Shown: positions 9,242-18,714 of the stretch, one piece after another
How positions within the stretch are numbered: the first letter of the stretch is position 1
How the letters are laid out: every line of letters starts with the position of its first letter
DNA from: Membranipora membranacea
Lineage: Eukaryota; Bryozoa; Gymnolaemata; Cheilostomatida; Membraniporidae
Assembly (NCBI GenBank): GCA_914767715.1
Contig: OU612075.1
Location: 18,664,001 to 18,728,000 of the forward strand
Direction of reading: 5' to 3'
DNA: 64,000 nucleotides
Made by a program: the position numbers and the translations under genes
The notes under the pieces: model-generated
Database searches by the model: none
Seen by the model: the letters and a program-made list of their open reading frames with translations, nothing else
Told to the model about the DNA's origin: nothing

Positions 9242-9595
9242 TTATTTTTTTAGCAACATCAACTTCTCAGCCTCAAGGACACTGTCAGATATGAATTGAT
9301 TGCGATATGCAGGCAGTCCTTTTCGATCTATGTTGTATTGTATCAGATACTCAGCGACCGTGATTGAATATACACCAAGCTCTACTTCACTTTTATGTGG
9401 ATCCATGTAAAACCTTCCAGCGTTGAAGTCCCCATAGCCTTTTGAGTGTAGATCACGCATGACATCATTGATTGTCCACCTATTCTCTCTGGTGCGGTAC
9501 TTTGGACTCAATGAGTGAGCATAAGACGTAGGAGTGATTGACTTGCTAGGTGACAGAAGTATGGCCCTTGCTGTTTCATAGCGATTGATAATGTA
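9242..9595 (-). CDS. Array unit 4: alternative terminal exon with G[YF]G/FYKNP domain
   Basis: It follows a TGATTGTAG acceptor, opens in phase 0 (YIINRYETARAIL) and encodes 117 residues and a stop. The signature is AILLSPSKSIT, SKGYG, FYMDP. It is the closest relative of unit 5. AATAAA words on the minus strand lie about 100 bases past the stop. Confidence 0.8.
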   Translation of the reverse strand, partial: YIINRYETARAILLSPSKSITPTSYAHSLSPKYRTRENRWTINDVMRDLHSKGYGDFNAGRFYMDPHKSEVELGVYSITVAEYLIQYNIDRKGLPAYRNQFISDSVLEAEKLMLLKK

Positions 9596-9644
9596 CTACA
9601 ATCACATTCATTTATTCATTGATCGTGCACAAGTTCAAGATTTA

Positions 9645-9670
9645 GCAGCATTGGTCTCTATACACAGGGG
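9645..9670 (-). promoter_or_regulatory. Selector-like element of unit 4
   Basis: On the minus strand it reads CCTGTGTATAGAGACCAATG. It matches the docking complement through CCTGT, TATA and AGACCAA; the A to G change in TATAGAG keeps G-U pairing. It lies about 50 bases upstream of the acceptor. Confidence 0.7.
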
Positions 9671-9833
9671 TGTCAACAAAGTCAGTTCATGCTCGAAGAG
9701 TATTTTTTGATCTTTGATTTCAAGCCTTTCAACAACATCATTTCACTGTTGTTCTTAATCAGACAAGAATCATATTTTGCCATCTACATTGAGGAAGGGT
9801 GCCCTACAGAAGACATCCTAACCATATAATTCA

Positions 9834-10238
9834 CTAGTTGTCATGGTGTGGGTCCCCAGAGTGTTTAGCTGCCGCTGGGCGTTTGATTGGAAAAAGCAAG
9901 CTCTCAAGATAATGTATTTCATCTTTCCGCAGCTGTTCAGATTTGAGAAAATGTGATGACTTCTTGTTTAGAGTTGCATATTGCCTGTCGTACATTTCTT
10001 TTGAAAGGCCATAATGTTCCAACTTCTCAGCCGTTACAAGGGGATTCTTGTAAAATCGGCTTTGATTTGTGCATCCATACCCCGTAGAGGCCAACAACTC
10101 CATGCTGTCATAGATTCTTTTGGCAAGACCCTTGCCCCGGTAGGCAGGTGGAAGGGAATTGATGATTCCAACATTGACTGATGACTTTCCTTCCAGAATG
10201 AGGATTTTTCTGGCCAAATCTAAGTCACTGATATCAAC
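9834..10238 (-). CDS. Array unit 3: alternative terminal exon with G[YF]G/FYKNP domain
   Basis: It follows a TCGTTTCAG acceptor, opens in phase 0 (VDISDLDLARKIL) and encodes 134 residues and a stop. The signature is RKILILEGK, STGYG, FYKNP, then LEHYGLSKEMY. The first in-frame ATG lies after half the domain, so an upstream exon is required. Confidence 0.8.
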   Translation of the reverse strand, partial: VDISDLDLARKILILEGKSSVNVGIINSLPPAYRGKGLAKRIYDSMELLASTGYGCTNQSRFYKNPLVTAEKLEHYGLSKEMYDRQYATLNKKSSHFLKSEQLRKDEIHYLESLLFPIKRPAAAKHSGDPHHDN

Positions 10239-10293
10239 CTGAAACGATGATAGCAGTTTAAGAGCTTGTGTCAAATTTAAAGGAGCGATAACG

Positions 10294-10320
10294 TCATCAG
10301 TTCTGGTCTTTATGGACTGG
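10294..10320 (-). promoter_or_regulatory. Selector-like element of unit 3
   Basis: On the minus strand it reads GTCCATAAAGACCAGAACTG then A, matching the docking complement at about 18 of 20 positions, with one of the two changes (A to G) wobble-compatible. It lies 56 bases upstream of the acceptor. Confidence 0.75.
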
Positions 10321-10557
10321 ATCTGCACTTGTAATCAATCGAGTTTCTAGTAGCCATGGAATCATGATTGAATGCTGATGCGATTTACCCATTGCCCATT
10401 TTGCCACTGATCATTGCAGTTCCACTCAATTATGTTTGTCTTATATAAGTCAAAAGCTAAGAAACTTACAATGGGTGCCGCTTCTCATTGCTGTTTTTAT
10501 TCAAATTTACGACTCATTTAATAAAATGTGTTTAAAATAGATGCCTCAGTTATTTAT

Positions 10558-11061
10558 TCAAAACTTTTGCATTGGTAATTTATTCACTAGGGGAGGGTCC
10601 ATAGCTCCAACATCGTCAGTAAATGGGCTAGGAGCCATCTGATAATCTTCACCAAGAAGCTGCGAGTTCTGTAATAGTACTAGGTTCACCCATACTTCTG
10701 AAGTTATTCCAAGATGATTCAACTTCTCCTTGGCCGAGAAATTCAATTCGTCCCAGTAATGGCGCTGGAAGACATGTTTTTTGCCTATTGTACGTCGCTT
10801 TCCAAAACCCATAAGTTCCAACCTTTCTAGAAAATGATGGCCAATAGCAGCCGAGGTTACAACTCTTCCATTGCATGTTCCTCTAGGTAAAAATCTGCCA
10901 CGCTGCAGATTTCTTGAAGTAAGCAGGTCCCGGTGCTGTAGGATGTTCTTTATAGAGTAACAGTATTCCTTCAAGAATCGCTCATTATTGAGCATCACTC
11001 CAGGAAATTCAACTGGCTCAGATGTTAGTGGAGTACTTTGAAGTCTCCCTAAGATGTCAAT
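10558..11061 (-). CDS. Array unit 2: diverged alternative terminal exon
   Basis: It follows a CTTTTTAG acceptor, opens in phase 0 (IDILGRLQSTPL) and encodes 167 residues and a TGA stop. It is the most diverged unit: the G[YF]G motif is present (ELMGFG) but FYKNP is replaced by a FQRHYWDE stretch, followed by the usual LNHLGIT. Both ends are longer than in the other units. AATAAA words on the minus strand overlap the stop and recur about 60 bases on. Its upstream selector-like element is weak. Confidence 0.75.
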   Translation of the reverse strand: MDILGRLQSTPLTSEPVEFPGVMLNNERFLKEYCYSIKNILQHRDLLTSRNLQRGRFLPRGTCNGRVVTSAAIGHHFLERLELMGFGKRRTIGKKHVFQRHYWDELNFSAKEKLNHLGITSEVWVNLVLLQNSQLLGEDYQMAPSPFTDDVGAMDPPLVNKLPMQKF

Positions 11062-11147
11062 CTAAAAAGCGATTCAGTGGATTTTGTTTAGATGGTCATT
11101 TGAAGAGCTTTTTTATATCCAATCAACTCACTGAATCACATGTATCA

Positions 11148-11170
11148 CCGCTTAGGTCTTATTTTGAGCA
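11148..11170 (-). promoter_or_regulatory. Weak selector-like element of unit 2
   Basis: On the minus strand it reads CTCAAAATAAGACCTAAGCG. Only ATAAxGACC agrees with the docking complement. It lies 87 bases upstream of the acceptor. I regard it as uncertain. Confidence 0.3.
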
Positions 11171-11530
11171 GATGAGTCTAGGTTTTTGCTGAGGATAAAA
11201 CAATCTACTGTACCTTTTCTAGTACTATTGCCTGAAGCATGTAATTTAATTTGCATATTTGACAGAAAAACAACAGTTGAGAATCACCATAACCTTAAAC
11301 ATTAAAATAAGAGCTTATCTGACAATATGATATTTGTATACAACAAATAACTGTGCTAAAATTTAAAACCAAAGACAACACTTATTTCTTTTATAAAATG
11401 ATTGGATTGATTGTAGAATGAGAATAGTATTTTTATATAGATTTTGTTTGCTTGGCGTAAAAAGGAAGCCATCCGTAAGCATGAGGAAAAATACTAAAAG
11501 CAAATCATAAACATTCTGGGGATAGAGTTT

Positions 11531-12103
11531 TTACCATCCTGCTTGGTAAATAGGAGGACCACTTTCATGTGTCTGGGAATCATCAGAAAGAGTTTCATCA
11601 ATTGAGAGTTCAGGGGTAAAGACAATTGGCTTTGGTCGAATCTCCTGGTGGAATTCGTTCGTTTGCGAAATGTTTGGCCTTTCAGGAAACTTTTTTGGTG
11701 ATACTTTGACCGGGGTTCTTTCATCATTCTTGACAGCGCCTTTCATTGCAAAGCTCATCATGCTATTAAACCCATACAAAGATTCATGAATTTCATTGTG
11801 CTCCTCTTTTTTGGCTGGGGTGATGCCGTATCTTGTAATATTTGAATGGAAAGCCCCTTGATACGCTTCTATGGCAATATGGTATGGTGTAAGCATGTCA
11901 GACGATAGCATGGGGTTTTTATAGAAAGTGGAACTTCGTCTCATTCCGTAACCACGTTCTGCAAGGTTTTGCATAATGTCCAATATCTTTTGGTGGAACT
12001 GAGACCGCAAGCGGCAATCAAGGCTATATTTAATCTGTGATAGTGTCACAAATCGTCCTGGGCTGATCAGGATCTTTCTGCTGAATCTAGTGTCAGTCCA
12101 TTT
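11531..12103 (-). CDS. Array unit 1: first alternative terminal exon
   Basis: This is the first array exon after the constant region. It follows a TTTCTGTAG acceptor, opens in phase 0 (KWTDTRFSRKIL) and encodes 190 residues and a TAA stop. The signature is RKILISPGRF, ERGYG, FYKNP, then LTPYHI. A long Ser/Pro/Glu-rich tail follows the domain, and a GGTAAAAA donor-like word overlaps the stop. Confidence 0.8.
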   Translation of the reverse strand, partial: KWTDTRFSRKILISPGRFVTLSQIKYSLDCRLRSQFHQKILDIMQNLAERGYGMRRSSTFYKNPMLSSDMLTPYHIAIEAYQGAFHSNITRYGITPAKKEEHNEIHESLYGFNSMMSFAMKGAVKNDERTPVKVSPKKFPERPNISQTNEFHQEIRPKPIVFTPELSIDETLSDDSQTHESGPPIYQAGW

Positions 12104-12150
12104 CTACAGAAACAAGTGCGCAGCGTTCAGAAAATAGCGAATCTACCTTG

Positions 12151-12180
12151 AGCTCAGAGTGGTCTTTATAAACTTGGTGG
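12151..12180 (-). promoter_or_regulatory. Selector-like element of unit 1
   Basis: On the minus strand it reads CCACCAAGTTTATAAAGACC followed by ACTCTGAGCT. It shares CCACC, TATAAAGACCA and CTGA with the docking complement. It lies about 48 bases upstream of the acceptor. Confidence 0.7.
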
Positions 12181-13254
12181 GTGTCAGTATCAGTTTAATG
12201 TCGAGTTAAAACCCTCGGTGTTTTGCTTGTCTAATAGTTAGTTTAGTTACTCTATGCGCATAAGCGTGTTAACGTTGCCGCCATCTAGATGGTGTATGGG
12301 TGGGAGAAGAAGAGAATGGACATCATCATATTGCTATTTACTTCCTAATATCAGTGGTATACTGAGTTCCTTGTCGGAGATCTACACTCAATTATAGCAA
12401 AGCCTACCAAGTAGGGGTTTCATAAGGGTACCATTCAGTTAGACAAGCCCAAGGGTACATCAAATTCATTAGATAGATCTAGGCCAGTTAATACAGTGAC
12501 TTTTATCCGAAACTTGTACAGCCACTCTGATTGGAAGCGAATTCTGTTGACAACTGCAAATCATAAAGTTCCTGCTTATTTTTGAATAAATAGGCCTAAA
12601 TGAGTATAAATACTACTAAGAACACTATATAAGTATCCAGCTTCAAATCAGGTAGTAGGAGGGTGGTGCCAAGCATTATTCAACAAGTTCTTCAACAAGA
12701 TCGTTACAATTACCTTCCATAAGAAGTTGTGAAGCAACCATGGCTCAAGCTTTGCCCAAGGTCTTGAACATTACTAGAACATAAGCACCTTATACCACCA
12801 GACCAGAATCCTTGTATCAAGGAAACTATGCTACGAGTTATTTGTCAAACTTGTTTCATTGTACCAGCATGAATAAAGTAATGGATTTCTTTTTCTATCA
12901 CACTGCCTATCATTGTATAATCATTGTCTTCTTCATGGCAGCTTTGCACTTCATGCTTTTGAAGGTCACACCATAACGCAGTGATTTACACTTGAAAATT
13001 TGCTTGATCCTCCTCTCACAAATGGATAGGTCTCTACCTTAGGCATGTCGATGGCCGAGATTCGCTGAAGCTACATTTTGCGGTTTCTGTTGTTGCAACG
13101 GTGTACGGATTACCAACAGAAGCCTAATTTAGATTTGGTCATTTGAGGCGATGTGTACTATCTCATCTTTTCAGTGATACATGTGACTCATATGAGTTAT
13201 AATTTTACTGACTAAAATCCTCCCCATGATGCATTCCATATCAAAACTTTGCCG

Positions 13255-13288
13255 ACCACCTGTCTATAAAGACCAAAACTGACTTCAG
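13255..13288 (-). promoter_or_regulatory. Docking-site-like element complementary to the selectors
   Basis: On the minus (transcript) strand the core reads CAGTTTTGGTCTTTATAGAC and continues AGGTGGT. It is the only copy I found in the array region in the opposite sense to the selector-like elements, so the transcript can pair it with them. It lies in the 3 kb intron between the constant-exon donor at 15,097 and the first array acceptor at 12,103. Insect Dscam exon 6 uses the same order: constant exon, one docking site, then variable exons each with a selector. The core GTCTATAAAGAC is nearly palindromic, but the flanks GACCAAAACTGA fix the orientation. Pairing has not been tested. Confidence 0.7.
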
Positions 13289-14149
13289 CTGAGTGAAAAA
13301 TACGCAACCAAAAGCTAAGTGCTGTGCAAAAAGTTCTTGTTTTAAATAGTTGAAGGGAACCAATGTTGCTTCATGAGAACTACACAGTATATCTTTGATA
13401 TAATTCTACTTATCATCTCAGGACTAAATTGTACCTCATGTGCTTTTATGTGCAATTATCACGCTAAATGAATGCTGCAAAGTTTTTTGAACCAAGGTTG
13501 GACCAAGATGAATGGTTTACTCACTACGAATTACATCATGAAAATTGCCACACATGGTTATTATTTCTAAATGACTTGAAGCACAGTGGACAGTGGACTG
13601 TAATTCTCTACTTATAGCTCAAGTGCAGTTACTTTATTTTTGAGAACCTGATCACATGTTGTCTTTATATGTTATCCTTTCCACATTGAGGTAATGCCAG
13701 TTGAGTAAATTATAATTTAGGAGTTGTAAGCATGTTTCAACAAGGCCTGAACCTTGTGGTTATGTTGATTAAGGTCCTCACAATAGCTCTGCATTGCAAC
13801 TTCATGTTTTCATATTATCACTGTCAGCTACATATATGTATATATACACTTCATTCACTTAATCTTCTTGTCGGATGTCTCCCATCCAATTGTTAGATTT
13901 TTACACAGGTAGTTCTCATGATGCAAAACCAAAGGCCCGAATGAGTAGCACTATTTACAGTTGGATTCTGAATCAGTGGCATAGCAGTTAGCTTTTCGTT
14001 GGATGGAAGAATCTGCCATACTTTGAGAAAAAAAAAACTATTCGATATTTACTGTTTAAAACCTTGATAATTTCAACCACAGGTCACCTGCGAAAAATGT
14101 TGCAATGGTCTATCAACTGTACAAAATCTGCTTGAGATTATCCTGTTTA

Positions 14150-14213
14150 CAATAAACAGGATAATATCAAGCCAATGAACTCCCTCTTTGAGGAAGAGGG
14201 AGTTCATTGATCA
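14150..14213. repeat. Two abutting hairpins in the array intron
   Basis: CCTGTTTACAATAAACAGG lies inside a longer inverted repeat (GCTTGAGATTATCC with GGATAATATCAAGC). It is followed directly by a second, near-perfect hairpin, CAATGAACTCCCTCTT with AAGAGGGAGTTCATTG. The second hairpin belongs to a dispersed family with a copy at 37,024-37,062. Confidence 0.7.
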
Positions 14214-15096
14214 AGCAGCGAAATCAAAAATTTGGGCATTTAGTGAATCAACTTATTGGAACCAACATGATACATTGATGGCAAACAGACTATACCTACT
14301 TCAACAGCTTTGACTCTTCAGTTTAAATTGAGCAAGAGATGACAACTAAAAAAGCTTCATATCTAGCTCATTTATTTTTCGTGATGAAAAACCAAGATCT
14401 GTTCACTTCTCCTATTTTCATAGCCAAGAAGAGAATCAATTTTTGAAACAAAAATTTCCTAGTCTTTAAATTTTCATAACCATAAACACATAGAAAAAAA
14501 CCTATTTATTATAAGTTTTTTTATAAGTTTGTGGTCATGACAGTGGAAAATAACCAGTTATTAAAATTCTATAATCATAGCACATGGATTTGATCCAATA
14601 ACCCTATAACAAAACCTAGACCATTCCAGTTTTTGAACCTGTCGACATCTAATGTGACATTACATATTGTTGATTGACAGTTGATAGACCATGACAACAG
14701 CAAAGCTATACTGAGACGTATCATATGGACTCAGCGACATATCCGACATCTCATTCCCGTTTCACTCTACAAATTCACTTATTAACTTCTTAAATAAGCA
14801 GCAGCTGAGTGTGATGATGTCTCAGTAGAGCCTTCTCAGATCTCATCATGACAGCCTTATGCAGCAACCACTGGATGATTGCATGCCTAGAGATGGCAAT
14901 GATGGACCTAAGGTTGTGTGTAAAAGCTCAGATTGTCTGAGCCACATAGGTGTTATATATTATACTCTATAATACATATACTACATATATATATATTATA
15001 TACTATACCATATAATAACTGCATGGTCCGACCGCTTACACAAACTATTTTACCAAAAAAACCTGCACTAGTTATAATTGAACTTTTATTGCTTAC

Positions 15097-15326
15097 CTTA
15101 GCTCCGGGATTGGAAGCAGCAGCTGGTGATTTTTTGGCAGGTGGTCCGGTTAGTGATTTCTTGAGGCTGGTTACGTTTCCGATGGCGAGCTCAGGGGGTG
15201 TGTAAGTTTGAAGAGGTCCAGGGATCAGTTGTGATGAGGTTCCGGGCATACTGGTAGAAGTTCGATCTCCAGTACTAAACGTGCTCATCAGTGCGTCGTT
15301 TGGATCGTTAGTTGGTTCAAAATGGT
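15097..15326 (-). CDS. Last constant exon, feeding the array
   Basis: The acceptor is TATTTTCCAG in phase 1. The donor is GCTAAG then GTAAGC in phase 0. It encodes about 77 residues, Ser/Thr/Pro-rich with two Lys-rich patches (SLKKSLTGPPAKKSP). The phase-0 donor is what every array exon needs. No other phase-0 acceptor with a coding exon was seen before the array. Confidence 0.75.
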
Positions 15327-18300
15327 CTGGAAAATATAAATACTTATTTGACGTGTCTCTTTAGAAGAAGGTCAAAGCTCATTTCCGTACTGTACTGTTG
15401 CAAGCCTTCACTTGTGCTACAATCCTCAATGATTTCCTTTTTTCATTGAAGCGCTGGAAATTTTCCATTCTTGTTCGGAAGTCATAAGAGCTGGTTTAAA
15501 AGTAAATTTCTGCTGGGTGAGGTACAAAAAGGAGATAGGTGGGTGATGTCTATGGTTATGTTGCACTACCCATATACTGATGATAGCTGCAGTACCGATT
15601 AAGTAGAAAATCTGTTATACCCTCATTATTGTTACACAAACTAATAGTATACACAACATTTAGGGTTTTGTGAGTACAGATACAAGCGCATATACATTAT
15701 GAAGTTTCATGTAAAGTACATACCACAGCATAGACCTAATATATTAAGTATATTAAGTCTGTGGTACATACATACAAGAGAATCTCATACATACTGACAA
15801 CATAGATAAATACTTGTATGTCAGTAGGCTTGATACACACTCAGAACTCCGCCAGACGTACCAGTGGGCTTGGTTGGGTATACAGCGGGGTTATTACGCT
15901 GCAGAGCCGGAGGAGGCTGTGAGTGTGAGCCATCGAGTTCAATTTTTATTTCAGCGAAGTCATCAATGGGATTGTAGTACACATCCGGCTCCTTTGAGGT
16001 AGCTGGATGTCTCAGAGGCACACCGGGAGATATAGACGCTGAGGCATGGCTGGCATTCTACAAATATGACAGGCGATTGCTATATAATAGTGTGCAACGA
16101 TAAGTTACTTACTTACTTGAAATAGAAAATACAGCTGAATATCAATCTGTCACTGTCACAATAATTTCCCCGCTTTCGAATATTTCAAGTCCAACAAAAC
16201 GGTGTTTTGACTAGCTACGAAACTCGTCCACGCTGTTCGCAGACTAGAGCCAGTCAGCGTTTTATCATGGTCGGTTCAGTAAAGTCAGGGGATGATTCCC
16301 ACCACATAATTTCATCCATATCTGGTCGTAATATACCAGTAGACCGGGATTCCATAATATTAGTTGCAAGAAGGCTTTCTGTAAAACCAGCAGATGCAAA
16401 GTTTGATCATAATGTTGGGGGGGGGGGGGGGGATTAGAGCACCCCTGGTGATTCCTAATGGCTTGCTATTCACATTGCAGGCGACAAATGTGTTATCTTG
16501 TGACTAAGTTAGTGGGCTTAAATCTAGGCCAGACCACCACACTAGCACGGCAATAACAGAAATTATTGTGAGCGTGACATATCTTTGTTTTGCTTGAATG
16601 AACTTCATCTAACTATCAATGATTCCCTTTGGGCTGGCATGTTGACAACTGACAACAGATTATGGGCGTCTCATGTCAAGACCCATCATTAATTACCAGC
16701 TATCTATCTGACTAGGAGCTAAAAATACTTCATCTAATGTCAGATAAGACTGACAATCACTGCCTGCCTACATAAAGAGGCACTTTGCATAGACTGTCAG
16801 TTTTATTGATCATGACAATATGTTACACGTGTCACAAACTAAAATGCCACAAATCACCCAGTCACATGATGGCAAGCTAACAAGGTGCCATATTTTCACA
16901 CTATCCCTCGTTAGCAACCCAAGTTATTGGCTGTAATTTTCTGATGTGACTGTGATGAATGGGAAGTTAGCCTGAGAAATTGGGTGGAACTAGACTTGGA
17001 CAGGCTACATTAACCAAAAAAGCTGCTGAGCCCAACATTAAAAGTGATGAATTCTTGCTTAGATTTGCACAAAATGTACCTTGTGTTTGCTTGATGGAGG
17101 AGGCTGGTCAAAGTCTAAAGAGTGCTGGTTGATTTCATTAGCTGGAATGATTGGGATATCATCCCGATCTGGACTAGATAAGGTTGTCTCAAACTCTACA
17201 TCCTGTGGTTCCATGGATATAACATTTTTGTGTCCCTAAAAATCATAACAAATAATGCACAGTGGGTGTCATATTATCTCTAGTGTGATCATGGGACTTA
17301 GTGGTTTATATTCCCAAATGGGCATTATCCCTGTCAAACAAAGCGAGCCCTATCAAAGCTATATAATAGATACAACACAACTCATGACAACCAGCAGACA
17401 TAATATAAGTTTTAAAAATAAGGGTGCCATAATAACCGGCTATAACCAGCTGTGGTTTACGCAATAAATGTATCCATTCAGTCTGGTCTGGTGTGCCAAT
17501 GAATATTTATGCATGTCAGTGTCATGTCTCCTAAAAGTGATATTAGCTTCATCTGACAGTCACAGCTTTTCATTGTCCTGCGATCTTCCAAATGCGACAC
17601 CAGATTAAATTTAAACTATTACTTTTCATTAAAATGACTACACTGAGCACTGACTCCAGTAGTATAGAACACTACTTACCCTCTGTAGTTGTGGTACAGG
17701 AGGTGTACGTTTGTGTGCTGAATTACTACTGGTCAGTGGGCGAGCGTGTGTCGCTGTAGATGTGGTAAAGGATCGCTCAGAGTCGTGGTCTGAATCTAAC
17801 AACAGAAACATATCGCTTGATCTAATCTGCCATATTGGATAAGTGACATAAGCTGGCCTAGGTTACCTCTTAACCGAAGCCAAAAATTGTCCAGCTAATA
17901 AGTGGTTTAAGGACTTGATGGCAATTAATGTAATAACTTCAAAACATTAACAGCATAAGAGTTCGGCCTACCTGTATTGGGGGGATGCGTAGAGCTAGTA
18001 ACTCGTTTTGGCGGCACCAGTTTGCGTTTCTTTCCTACTTGGTATGTCGATGGCAGCCCAACTGAACAGTTCTGTTTATGGTCCTCCATGTCGTGAGAGT
18101 AAAAGGCTTTATAGTTACATTTCTCACATTCAAAATACCAACTGAGTTTTTGTGTGTAGCCATCATGTGGCAGTGACATATCTGTGTGTTTGTGGCCACT
18201 GGGTGTGGTGGAGTCCACTATCTGTTGAAGAAGATGCCGCAAGGCGATGGACAGGTTGTGTTGCCCTGCGTCCTAAAATAGAAGAACAACCATCCAGATG

Positions 18301-18714
18301 TACCCATTACGTGTAGGAAATAAGTTTTTTTCTCCACAATCTTAGGTCAGGCATCCTCTAAAGCAACAGACTTGACTCAGATAGGTATTTTTTCTTGATA
18401 AATGAAATATCAGCTTTCAACACCCCACCTTATGTGGCCACTACCGTATTCAGCTCCTCACCTTTGAATATTATCAGTTAAGCAAGGATCAGAAAGAAAA
18501 AAACTTCAGTGTCTTTTCGTAATTGTTGAGTTGCGATTTCCTACTGCAAACCATGGCAAGTCCTCTACTATATGAATACTTTTTCTTTTTTATTTAAGTG
18601 CAGAAGATCAACCATCAGGAATCGGTGGAAGCGTGGAGCATTAGTGATTTGGCCTGTGCTATAAGCGACATTTAACTAATGTACTCACCAACATAGCTGT
18701 GCAGGTGATAAAAT
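15097..18714 (-). CDS. Constant region of zinc-finger gene with swappable C-terminal domains
   Basis: Six proposed exons, in transcript order, are 18,714-18,689, 18,272-17,972, 17,795-17,680, 17,235-17,080, 16,057-15,862 and 15,326-15,097. All junctions have GT and AG and compatible phases. They encode about 335 residues. Residues 51-71 hold a C-x2-C-x12-H-x3-C zinc finger, and about ten residues later GKKRKLVPPKR looks like a nuclear localisation signal. The rest is Ser/Pro/Thr-rich and probably disordered, with a SUMO consensus (IKIE) in exon 5. The final exon ends in AAG then GTAAGC, phase 0, matching all twelve array exons. I do not recognise the gene. The general plan, a shared N-terminus plus alternative C-terminal domains, is that of insect lola and mod(mdg4), but no BTB domain is seen. 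A nuclear regulatory role is inferred. Confidence 0.7.
15862..16057 (-). CDS. Constant exon 5 with SUMO consensus
   Basis: The acceptor is TTTGTAG in phase 0 and the donor is GTACGT in phase 1. It contains DDFAEIKIELDG, which includes the psi-K-x-E SUMO consensus IKIE, in otherwise disordered Pro/Ser-rich sequence. Reading past the donor meets a stop at 15,821, which supports the splice. Confidence 0.7.
16057..17079. other. Intron of the zinc-finger gene
   Basis: No coding exon is seen. It includes a run of about 14 G on the plus strand near 16,419-16,432. Confidence 0.5.
17080..17235 (-). CDS. Constant exon 4
   Basis: The acceptor is ATTTTTAG and the donor GTACAT; both are phase 0, giving 52 residues. 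The exon is acidic with a Pro-rich end (FDQPPPSSKHK). No domain is recognised. Skipping it would keep the frame. Confidence 0.65.
17680..17795 (-). CDS. Constant exon 3
   Basis: The acceptor is TTGTTAG in phase 1 and the donor is GTAAGT in phase 0. It encodes about 39 residues rich in Ser, Thr and Pro and ends PPVPQLQR. No domain is recognised. Confidence 0.65.
17972..18272 (-). CDS. Constant exon 2: C2HC zinc finger and basic stretch
   Basis: The acceptor is CTATTTTAG and the donor GTAGGC (phase 1). It encodes a Leu-rich helix-like segment (IALRHLLQQIV), then FECEKCNYKAFYSH with a following H and C that complete a single finger, then GKKRKLVPPKR. It is the only exon of the constant region with obvious folded structure. 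Confidence 0.75.
18689..18714 (-). CDS. Proposed first coding exon (Met-Leu) of the zinc-finger gene
   Basis: ATG TTG is followed at once by GTGAGT, a good donor in phase 0 that fits the phase-0 acceptor at 18,272. An in-frame TAG lies about 50 bases upstream with no other ATG between, so this ATG would be the start. CTCTACAG before 18,714 could be an acceptor. The assignment is tentative because only two codons are involved. Confidence 0.4.

Larger units (their letters stand above)
12181..15096. other. Long intron between constant exons and array
   Basis: I see no coding exon here. It contains the docking-site-like element (13,255-13,288) and a double hairpin (14,150-14,213). Otherwise it is AT-rich sequence with short microsatellite runs near 13,830-13,850 and 14,980-15,010. 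Confidence 0.6.

Noticed and set aside
3227-12180. Reading the TATAAAGACC elements as TATA boxes of twelve separate genes
   Set aside because: The same word is a likely TATA box at 45,451. In the array, however, the elements lie only 45-70 bases before acceptors in most units, leaving no room for a first exon, most units lack a start codon, and one reverse-complementary copy sits upstream. I kept promoter use as the main alternative.
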